DNA from: a virus
Virus record (IMG/VR): IMGVR_UViG_3300042691_041259
Location: 1 to 64,000 of that record
Direction: 5' to 3' (one strand)
DNA length: 64,000 nucleotides
Of the stretch, positions 57,595 to 64,000 are shown piece by piece. Below the pieces are notes generated by a model. The model ran no database searches. It was not told where the DNA came from and saw only the letters and a list, made by a program, of their open reading frames with translations. The position numbers and the translations under genes were made by a program. Each line of letters begins with the position of its first letter. Positions within the stretch are counted from its first letter, which is position 1.

Positions 57595-59188
57595 CCATGC
57601 CTGAAGCTTGTTGAGCCGCTTTCAAAATAGCGTCATTTTTGATTTGAGCTTCTTCTTTGTACGCTTCGTTACGATCCATTTCCAATTTGGTAAGTCCTAA
57701 GTATTTTTCAATCAAGAATCTTGGATCAAAGTATGGAACTTGCTGCATCATACCTGAAGGATCCGGCACATTCTCAGTAATTCCCATCATGGTTTGAATT
57801 ACGCTAGATCTCTTATCCATTACTTCCATTTCTTTCATTTCCTCAAACATATTGTCTGTACGGAATTTCAGAGCTAGGGCAGACTTAAATAATTCGTCCT
57901 CGGCCAGATCTGGATGATTAAGACCGATTTGTATGAATACCGGTTTGATAAGAATTTCTTGGAACATTGAACGTAAACGATTGATAAAGCGTGCAAACCT
58001 TATTTCGTCTCGAGCCATTCCGTCAGAACTAATGCTGAATGATCCGCCATCTTGAGTTCGGTCAAACCGCGAAAACGGAATTTTTGAGTCAACCTTCAAC
58101 TTATCTTCAAAGTATTTCAATGCGTCAGTATCACTTAGATCATAGCCGTCTCCACCGATAGTTTCAATCTCAGGCTGTTCGCCATTCTTGGATGGAAAGA
58201 GATAGTTTTTATAGAACTGCATTGCAGGCTTTCCGTTTACCGTCATCTCGCCAGAATCATAGTTAAGAGATACGTCTTCCTTATAGATGGCCATCATTTC
58301 TGCCAAGCTTTCTTTAGCCTTTTGAGGCGACTTGGTTCCGATAGGTACTACCATCTTTAATCGGAAACTTGAGTTCATAATGTTCCAAATAACACGGCTG
58401 TTCTCCATAATACGGAGAAGATTAAAGCTTCTTACCAATCTTTCTGTATACGATACGCGACCTGTGAAGTTACCTTTGGCATATGATATGTAAATGATCT
58501 GTGAATCGAGGAGGACTCGTTTCATAGCAGGAATGTCTTCGTACTGTACCCAGATCTTACGGTATACGTTGTCCCCAGATTTTTCCACGCCTGGACGAAG
58601 TGAAGTGGCATCAAGTTCTTTAAAACCAATAACGTTCTTTCCTTCAGGATCATAAATAATTTCAAATGCAAGGAATCCATCAATCAGCAATTGTCTGAAA
58701 TAACCCCAAGCATCGTGACCTTCATTAAAGTGAAAGTGAGCATAAATCTTTCTAAAGGCAGTTCCAATCTCATCCACAATTTCTTTGGAAGTATCAGGAT
58801 CCAGAATGCCTTTTAACAAAGAGGTGTCCACTTCCGCAAAATAGTTTGAATCATCAAATACAATTGCTTCATCAGCCACTGTATCAAGAATGAATTCAAT
58901 TTCAGGGTTCATTGAAAATTTTCTCAAATAGTCCCGACGAGACTTATAGTCTTTGTCAAAGAACGCAATGAATTTTTTCTGACCAACATCGGTCAGTGCT
59001 AGCGAGTAGAGAAACTCTTCAGGTAGATACCCTTGAAGTCCAAACTCAGCCTCGGTTACACCGACTGCTCTTGATTGCTTTACTACCATATCCTCGTACT
59101 TCATTCCGAGAGCTGATAGAGTTTTTAAGCTTTTTGATATTTGGCCAAATATAGGATTGACTCCTACTCTGTCAATAAAACCTGCCAT
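57584..59188 (-). CDS. Portal vertex protein (gp20-like)
   Basis: A 534-aa product (T4 gp20 has 524). SRRDYLRKFSMNPEIEFILD followed by TVADEAIVFDDSNYFAEVD, then DAWGYFRQLLIDGFLAFEII, a long central domain and KVDSKIPFSRFDRTQDGGSF are portal blocks of T4-like phages. It forms the dodecameric ring through which the terminase packages DNA. It follows a 242-aa gene of unknown function and the gp4-like gene. Confidence 0.92.
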   Translation of the reverse strand: MAGFIDRVGVNPIFGQISKSLKTLSALGMKYEDMVVKQSRAVGVTEAEFGLQGYLPEEFLYSLALTDVGQKKFIAFFDKDYKSRRDYLRKFSMNPEIEFILDTVADEAIVFDDSNYFAEVDTSLLKGILDPDTSKEIVDEIGTAFRKIYAHFHFNEGHDAWGYFRQLLIDGFLAFEIIYDPEGKNVIGFKELDATSLRPGVEKSGDNVYRKIWVQYEDIPAMKRVLLDSQIIYISYAKGNFTGRVSYTERLVRSFNLLRIMENSRVIWNIMNSSFRLKMVVPIGTKSPQKAKESLAEMMAIYKEDVSLNYDSGEMTVNGKPAMQFYKNYLFPSKNGEQPEIETIGGDGYDLSDTDALKYFEDKLKVDSKIPFSRFDRTQDGGSFSISSDGMARDEIRFARFINRLRSMFQEILIKPVFIQIGLNHPDLAEDELFKSALALKFRTDNMFEEMKEMEVMDKRSSVIQTMMGITENVPDPSGMMQQVPYFDPRFLIEKYLGLTKLEMDRNEAYKEEAQIKNDAILKAAQQASGMGGI

Positions 59189-59207
59189 GCTTTTTTTGTT
59201 TTGTTAT

Positions 59208-59936
59208 TTATCCTCTTCTATTGTTATACTTTCTCTTGTCTTCTGGTCTTAACAGCGGAGGCTGCTTTCGTATTAGATTTCTCCGCTCTAATAAGTACTC
59301 TTTATGTATCTCGCCAAGAGACTTTCCTACAATATCTTTTGTCTGTATGAAAGGGATCCATTCCCAATCATCATATTCCACAATAACATTTTGGCTCATA
59401 TTTTGGCCAACTATGTAATTGCGCATCGCAAACTGATAACCAATTTGTCCTACTTTATTAAAGATCTTAAAGGTCTGTACTATGTCTTGCAATACTATTA
59501 AGGCTCTTTTAATAAAGGTAACCTGGTCAGTTTCGCTGGTTTTTTTATACGCCTGATCCAGATCGCCTTTTACCGAATTGTAATAGTATTCTAAAGTATT
59601 TACTCTGGCTATTTCCGGTAAAAAGTTTAAATTGATGCCTGTCACAATTCGATTTCCAGTGCTTTCAGCCATCCACTCTCCACAGCAAAGTATGATAGGA
59701 CGCTTATCATAGTAGTCCAAAATTTCTTTGTATACCGGATCATATCGAAAGGTGTAAATCTTTCCAGGTATGAATTGTCTTAAAGACTTTCCTTTAAGAC
59801 GTTCTGTTGAATCAAGGAATCCCTTGTCAACAAAAGGATCTTTAAAGTACTTGTTAAAAAAGTATGGATAAGCTTCCTTTTTCATTTGAGGACGCTCTTT
59901 CATATTTTTTTGATACGCCTTTGCTGGACTAATCAT
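59208..59936 (-). CDS. Conserved hypothetical virion-assembly protein
   Basis: A 242-aa product. IPGKIYTFRYDPVYKEILDY, then RPIILCCGEWMAESTGNRIV and TGINLNFLPEIARVNTLEYY, form a pattern I have seen in T4-like phage proteins of unassigned role. The C-terminus (LEYLLERRNLIRKQPPLLRP-like) is basic. It is coupled to the gp4-like gene by TAATG and precedes the portal gene by 19 bp, so a head or packaging role is likely. Confidence 0.5.
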   Translation of the reverse strand: MISPAKAYQKNMKERPQMKKEAYPYFFNKYFKDPFVDKGFLDSTERLKGKSLRQFIPGKIYTFRYDPVYKEILDYYDKRPIILCCGEWMAESTGNRIVTGINLNFLPEIARVNTLEYYYNSVKGDLDQAYKKTSETDQVTFIKRALIVLQDIVQTFKIFNKVGQIGYQFAMRNYIVGQNMSQNVIVEYDDWEWIPFIQTKDIVGKSLGEIHKEYLLERRNLIRKQPPLLRPEDKRKYNNRRG

Positions 59937-60439
59937 TAGGAATTAACTCTTTTGAACAGAAACTCCTCAGTAACAATGATGAAGTTCTTATTATTAAGCC
60001 GGGCAAACTCTTGCGCTGCTTTAAATTTTGCCCGGTTTACCAACCAATCTGCTGCCATTTTATTGTATTCCTTTAGTCTCTTTATAGTAGTCAGACCTTC
60101 TTTCATTGAAGGCTGCTTTAAAGATTTTGAAGGTTTGATTTCTACCAGGTATTCAACTGGGCCATCCGGCTTTTGCAACTTCATATAAAAGTCTACAAAA
60201 TAACTGTGTTCCCTATTGTCCAAAGGACTAATGTATGGGATCGGAACTGGCTCAGAAGACCAAGAAATAACTTCAGGGGTTGAGTCGCAATATTTGCAAA
60301 AACGATACTCCCAAGAAGAACGATAAATGATTTTTGATGGATCACCTATATACTTCTCAGGAATGTTAGGCACAAAATAACCCTGCCGAAAACGGCTTCT
60401 CTTATGAGGTGGATTTGTTTTGTTGGTTTTTGCTCTCAC
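59936..60439 (-). CDS. Head-completion nuclease (gp4-like)
   Basis: A 167-aa product starting with GTG, in a GTGA overlap with the gp55-like stop. GYFVPNIPEKYIGDPSKIIY, then RSSWEYRFCKYCDSTPEVIS, then WSSEPVPIPYISPLDNREHS and YFVDFYMK...EYLVEIKPSK match T4 gp4 (gp50), a head-completion protein with a TnsA-like PD-(D/E)XK fold (Glu43, Asp and EIK residues). It trims or seals the filled head. Confidence 0.85.
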   Translation of the reverse strand: MRAKTNKTNPPHKRSRFRQGYFVPNIPEKYIGDPSKIIYRSSWEYRFCKYCDSTPEVISWSSEPVPIPYISPLDNREHSYFVDFYMKLQKPDGPVEYLVEIKPSKSLKQPSMKEGLTTIKRLKEYNKMAADWLVNRAKFKAAQEFARLNNKNFIIVTEEFLFKRVNS

Positions 60440-60873
60440 AGTGTAAACACATTATCGTGACTGAGCGATACTTTTTCTCCAGCAGACAGCGGATGCAATT
60501 TACGCCATCCTTTTGCAAAGCCGTTTTTGATCATTTGCGTAAAATATGCAAAAGGATCTTTTGATTTTTCTGGATTGTAACTTCTCCAGTAACGTACCAC
60601 GTCCATCATTGCAAAAGCAATACAGTCTTTTCGATCTTCTTCATCACGATATCTCAATTTTTTAGAAGCTTCGCGAGCCATAGTCTGAAACATCTCAATT
60701 GCTCGAGGAGTCAGCGCATCTTTTTCGCGAGACCTTAAAACTTCTTCTCGAAGTTCTTTGGGATCAACGTAATAGTTTGATGGATTCTTTTTTACGCGGC
60801 CGGTGTTGCTGCGTTGGATGTCTCCCTTTCCTTCTCCAGGGAGTTCTTGTAGGTTGTTAGTTCCGTTATGCAT
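60436..60873 (-). CDS. Late-transcription sigma factor (gp55-like)
   Basis: A 145-aa product. NPSNYYVDPKELREEVLRSR, EMFQTMAREASKKLRYRDEE, DRKDCIAFAMMDVVRYWRSY and NPEKSKDPFAYFTQMIKNGF, then AKGWRKLHP, match T4 gp55, the small sigma-like factor that reads late promoters (TATAAATA in T4) with the help of the sliding clamp. It overlaps the upstream gene by 82 bp, unusually far; no later Met gives a complete gp55. It would be the natural reader of the GATATATAG or TATAAATA motifs in this window. Confidence 0.85.
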   Translation of the reverse strand: MHNGTNNLQELPGEGKGDIQRSNTGRVKKNPSNYYVDPKELREEVLRSREKDALTPRAIEMFQTMAREASKKLRYRDEEDRKDCIAFAMMDVVRYWRSYNPEKSKDPFAYFTQMIKNGFAKGWRKLHPLSAGEKVSLSHDNVFTL

Positions 60874-61421
60874 GAGTCTATTGCTTCTGATGAGAATGAA
60901 GTTCCTTCATCAACGGTTATTTTAAGTTCTTGAAGTTGCGCAATAGCGTTTTCGACTTGAACCAACACGTTGTCCATTTTACCGGTTACTTCATCTGGTT
61001 TGTTTTCATCTGTTTTCGGATTGTTTTTTATATCCGTTTCAGAATTGTATACACCAGCTTCAAAAAGTTTTACGTCGGACTTCTTAACGCTTGCCAACTT
61101 CTTATTAGGCAATATGATATCCACATTTTCGTTGTCGGCTTTTGATGTGTAGTCAAGAGCTTTAATCTGGACTTCGGTTCCAGCTGGAACCCCTTGTACC
61201 GCAACGCTAAGTTTTGCTTTTACGTACCCCTCTTGTTTTTCCTCTTTAATAGCAACGGTCCCGCCATCCCCTTGTGAATTGATTTCAACAGGATTGCCGG
61301 ACTTTGCTCGATGCTTTTTGTCTAGGGGCTGAAGGAGTTTAGCCTCTACTTTAGAGGTATCTCCTTTATCATCGACTACAGTAATGATTCCACCAGCGGA
61401 GTCAACCGCGGTAATGTTCAC
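60792..61421 (-). CDS. Virion-associated hypothetical protein, possibly the frameshifted end of the upstream ORF
   Basis: A 209-aa frame from GTG at 61421 (MNITAVDSAGGIITVVDDKG), which overlaps the upstream TGA as GTGA. The start is preceded by nine A. The first 35 residues look like the second half of a KOW/SH3-like barrel whose first half (GFNVGDTATLGKKK) ends the upstream ORF. The rest has a Gln/Glu-rich helix (NVLVQVENAIAQLQELKITV). It may be expressed alone by GTG start, as a -1 frameshift extension, or both. Confidence 0.55.
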   Translation of the reverse strand: MNITAVDSAGGIITVVDDKGDTSKVEAKLLQPLDKKHRAKSGNPVEINSQGDGGTVAIKEEKQEGYVKAKLSVAVQGVPAGTEVQIKALDYTSKADNENVDIILPNKKLASVKKSDVKLFEAGVYNSETDIKNNPKTDENKPDEVTGKMDNVLVQVENAIAQLQELKITVDEGTSFSSEAIDSCITELTTYKNSLEKERETSNAATPAA

Positions 61422-61430
61422 TTTTTTTTT
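61418..61430 (-). other. Candidate -1 ribosomal frameshift site (A AAA AAG)
   Basis: Minus strand: nine A, G, TGA at the end of the 524-aa ORF. Codons are GGA AAA AAA AAG TGA. A -1 slip on A AAA AAG would continue as GTG AAC ATT ACC, exactly the frame of the next ORF, giving a product of about 733 residues. A single missing A in the sequence would produce the same appearance. Confidence 0.5.
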
Positions 61431-62992
61431 CCTAGCGTAGCGGTGTCGCCTACATTAAAACCAAGGCCTTCAGATACTGTGGTGGCTGCGGTTTCAGCGT
61501 TGGCAAGCTTAGCGTATTCAGACTTAAGAAAATTGATCTCTTCATCAATTGCAGAGATGAGATCTTTTACCTCAGCCTCTTCGCTCATTCCGTCAGGAAG
61601 ATTTTCAAGCTTTGAACGTTGCTCAGTAAGATGAGCTATTGACTGTACAAATTCTTCTTTAAGTGTAGACATCTTTTTCAATTCCTTTTCCTCCTCATTT
61701 AAGAGTTCGGCAAATGTAGAAGAAATGTCAGTCTTCATGAATTCCATTACAAGATTCTTGGTTTGAGTAGCATTGCAATCTGTGTAGAATACGCTTTCAT
61801 TCATCAATTTGTTTGACTTGTTGATGAAGATATTTTCTCCCAAGAAGAATAGTGTCATTGATTTGCCAGCGTCAGACTTTGATGTGATAGTCTTGGCAAA
61901 ATCCATTTCAAAAATATTGTTCCAGTTTTCAGAGATAGCAAAAATAGCATTAATGTTTTTGCTTTCAGTCATTCTGAATACTCCAGCATTAAGATATACT
62001 TTATGAATGTCTTCTTTATTTACAACCTTTCCATTGATCTTTACTTGAGACTCGCTGATTTCAATCACTTTGTCTCCTGAGTATAACTTAATCAAGCCTT
62101 CAGCCACAATTACGTTATCCCAGGTAAGAATATCAGCTACTGCTTTGAAAGATTCTGGAAGAGCTGTTATCTCATCGCTTGATGCAATGGCAATAGAATT
62201 ACCTTCTTTTTTGTATACTTGTGAACCTGCAAGGAAAAACTCGCTGGATTCTGCTATGAAAACTGGTGAATATACTCGGTTGATATTGCAGCTAGTATCG
62301 CTTGCTGCTATATGGAAAGCTCTTTCAGATTCAGAAAGAAACTTATGCAGATTTTTTACATTTGGATCAAATAAAAACTGTGAAGCCTTTTCCATGAGCT
62401 TTACTCTTGAAGAAGAATTGCGATTGTTCAAATACTCATCTAATTGAGCAGACATTGCTGGCATTAAATAGTTTGAAGTAGAACGCTTAATGTTTTCTAC
62501 AATTTTGTAGATTGTAATTTCTTCACGGAATTTCTCAGAATTCTCTGTCAATGATTTCAAACATTCATTAACAGTAGGATCCCAGTTAAATGGTGTGAGG
62601 GAAGCGATAACGCTTTCAATAATCATCCATTCTGGTTGTGCAGTCACAGCTTTAAGCTTTTCAAACATATATGAGAAAGCTGGATGCTTTGAGATCTCAG
62701 ACTCGCCAATAACAGCAAATGTCTTCTTTACTCCGAGATTGTTTAAGTTTTCGATTCTCTTTTCGATAACGTTCATTGAAATGAACTGCTTTGCAGACTC
62801 ATCCTCAATTTTTGACAGACCTTCAATAAGTGTGTTCAAAATATCTGCCTCAAGAACTGAGTTTTCTTCTGCAGAAATAGCATAGGCGTTATTGCTGTCG
62901 ATTCGACGGATAGCCTCGTTGCATGCATTAAGTACTGCGGTTGACGTTGTTTTGGTCTGCAGTGTTTCAATTCTATTTCTTAGTGTAGACAT
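61418..62992 (-). CDS. Virion-associated hypothetical protein (524 aa) ending at a slippery run
   Basis: A helical, acidic 524-aa product without a recognised family. Residues 1-230 are helical; about 250-400 have beta features (VYKKEGNSIAIASSDEITAL, KVIEISESQVKINGKVVNKE); 430-500 form coiled coil (LTEQRSKLENLPDGMSEEAE). It ends GFNVGDTATLGKKK at GGA AAA AAA AAG TGA. A GATATATAG motif lies 31 bp upstream. Position near portal and gp4 genes suggests a head or internal virion protein. Confidence 0.5.
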   Translation of the reverse strand: MSTLRNRIETLQTKTTSTAVLNACNEAIRRIDSNNAYAISAEENSVLEADILNTLIEGLSKIEDESAKQFISMNVIEKRIENLNNLGVKKTFAVIGESEISKHPAFSYMFEKLKAVTAQPEWMIIESVIASLTPFNWDPTVNECLKSLTENSEKFREEITIYKIVENIKRSTSNYLMPAMSAQLDEYLNNRNSSSRVKLMEKASQFLFDPNVKNLHKFLSESERAFHIAASDTSCNINRVYSPVFIAESSEFFLAGSQVYKKEGNSIAIASSDEITALPESFKAVADILTWDNVIVAEGLIKLYSGDKVIEISESQVKINGKVVNKEDIHKVYLNAGVFRMTESKNINAIFAISENWNNIFEMDFAKTITSKSDAGKSMTLFFLGENIFINKSNKLMNESVFYTDCNATQTKNLVMEFMKTDISSTFAELLNEEEKELKKMSTLKEEFVQSIAHLTEQRSKLENLPDGMSEEAEVKDLISAIDEEINFLKSEYAKLANAETAATTVSEGLGFNVGDTATLGKKK

Positions 62993-63022
62993 GTGCCTTA
63001 TTTTGTTTTTATTTTCTTCTAA

Positions 63023-63031
63023 CTATATATC
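63023..63031 (-). promoter_or_regulatory. GATATATAG late-promoter-like motif
   Basis: GATATATAG on the minus strand, 31 bp before the ATG at 62992, in the 65-bp gap after the upstream gene. Confidence 0.6.
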
Positions 63032-63057
63032 TCTCCCTTTTAGCAATCTATGAAACA

Positions 63058-64000
63058 TTACTTGACAGTTATGTGACCATCGATAAGCCCGCCTTGTATT
63101 AAAGTCAAAGGCGAGGATAAGTTAGCGTTGTTTGTTATTTGTATTTCGTTAGTTGCTTCCATTATTTGCTCAACAGTACTACCGATAGGAATACCAGCTC
63201 CTACAACAGGCATACCTATATAGATACCAAGAGCGTCAAGGTTGCCCGCTATTGATATGTTTGGTATAAGATTTGTGAGCATATTTGACCCGTTAGTGGT
63301 CTGTGCCTGAAATTCTATAGGCTTTCTTAAAATTTGCGAGACGCTTTCATTATTTGCGTCCTCTATCAAAAGCTCAAATTTGTTTACCGGAGTAGGATCA
63401 AAATCTGCGCCAACCGCATATACGGTAGATCCTATTATCGTGCCAGCAACTACGTTTGGCGATATTGTTGGCGCTATAGTTGCATGAGACGTATCATTAA
63501 CTATAATGCTATCCGTTCCCAGGTATGTATAACCTCCATTAAGAACTATGATATTTTCTACGTTTCCAAGAGCATTGATGATTGCTCTTAACGAAGCGCC
63601 CTGTCCAGATTGCGTGCTTACAAAAGCTTTTGTTGTTTCTGGTTTGGTTTCCGCTCCACTTGTGTTAAAGAATGGGATGTTCCATGTATAAGACCCAGAG
63701 TTTTTTAGATTTTTGACAATTGGAATCCAATCTGGATTGCCCACTCTTCTATAGTATATGTTAACTCTGGTAATAGGGCCTGTGTTTGTCCATGAAATAA
63801 TCGATTGGCCGGAAGAAAAGTAAATTTCACCATGGCTTGGCGAAGTGATTTCAAATCTTGGAAGATTGTATTTTTCATCAGATTTCCACTCAATGTTTGG
63901 TCCGCCTGGGTAATTCATACGGTTTCCGCCAAATCTTTCCGTAGTTGGATCGGTAACTGGGAAGTATGTTTCCAATTGCAATGGAACGTTGAAAGCAATT
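63058..64000 (-). CDS. Putative virion surface protein with Kre9/KNH-like Ig domain, 5' end outside window
   Basis: The frame is open through the right edge of the window, so the N-terminus is missing. About 50 residues in from the edge, FEITSPSHGEIYFSSGQSII then SWTNTGPITRVNIYYRRVG and GSYTWNIPFF match the Kre9/KNH-like Ig fold that binds or spans surface polymers in Bacteroidetes proteins. Near the C-terminus, LGIYIGMPVVGAGIPIGSTV is the GxxVxGxGIPxGTxV motif also found in the gene at 22983. Likely a virion surface or fibre component; it ends just before a GATATATAG motif. Confidence 0.55.
   Translation of the reverse strand, partial: IAFNVPLQLETYFPVTDPTTERFGGNRMNYPGGPNIEWKSDEKYNLPRFEITSPSHGEIYFSSGQSIISWTNTGPITRVNIYYRRVGNPDWIPIVKNLKNSGSYTWNIPFFNTSGAETKPETTKAFVSTQSGQGASLRAIINALGNVENIIVLNGGYTYLGTDSIIVNDTSHATIAPTISPNVVAGTIIGSTVYAVGADFDPTPVNKFELLIEDANNESVSQILRKPIEFQAQTTNGSNMLTNLIPNISIAGNLDALGIYIGMPVVGAGIPIGSTVEQIMEATNEIQITNNANLSSPLTLIQGGLIDGHITVK

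Overview
The window looks like part of the genome of a large contractile-tailed (T4-like) bacteriophage whose host belongs to the Bacteroidetes. Evidence for a phage: homologues of T4 gp4, portal gp20, terminase gp17 with a probable gp16, sheath gp18, tube gp19, a gp26-like chaperone, late sigma gp55, clamp loader gp44/gp62 and the RNase H/5'-3' exonuclease. Evidence for the host: four secreted proteins end in type IX secretion system (T9SS) sorting domains, a system confined to the Bacteroidetes lineage; there are Cys-rich repeats and a DUF2452 protein typical of that group; and starts lack Shine-Dalgarno sequences and sit behind A-rich leaders. All genes but one are on the minus strand, so transcription runs from high to low coordinates.

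Layout from right to left. 63-57 kb: virion proteins, gp55-like sigma, gp4, portal, DUF2452. 57-52 kb: a collagen-like Gly-X-Y fibre and a companion protein. 52-47.4 kb: replication genes (gp44, KTSC, exonuclease, gp62). 47.3-30 kb: a 688-aa structural protein, gp16-like and gp17 terminase, a 1316-aa sheath, tube, a chaperone pair and a 2234-aa tape-measure candidate. 30-25 kb: small proteins, guanylate kinase, dCMP deaminase, ECF-type sigma, membrane proteins. 25-22 kb: candidate virion surface proteins. 22-13 kb: SmpB, UvdE, an AAA ATPase, a TibC-like heptosyltransferase, a HAD phosphatase and many small proteins. 13-1.9 kb: a T9SS-cargo island (three minus-strand secreted proteins and a plus-strand subtilisin) with thymidylate synthase inside it. 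1.9-0 kb: small proteins and a partial cREC-domain protein.

Regulation is unusually legible. A bipartite intergenic element (GTTAAYAAC, a 34-bp spacer often holding a terminator hairpin, then a GTATTA-type box 12-24 bp before the start codon) occurs nine times, with spacing 34 bp in eight copies and 24 bp in one. A second motif, GATATATAG, lies 21-67 bp upstream of virion genes and also upstream of the T9SS-cargo operon, suggesting that the cargo is expressed with the late genes. Two sigma factors, ECF-like and gp55-like, are candidates to read these classes.

Most noteworthy: (1) a phage-encoded set of T9SS-addressed proteins including an apparently intact subtilisin; (2) the fixed-geometry terminator/promoter element; (3) an A AAA AAG slippery run that would fuse two adjacent virion ORFs; (4) an oversized sheath and tape measure; (5) a group of RNA-repair and ribosome-rescue genes (cREC, HAD, SmpB). 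No tRNA, tmRNA, rRNA, CRISPR array or insertion sequence was seen.
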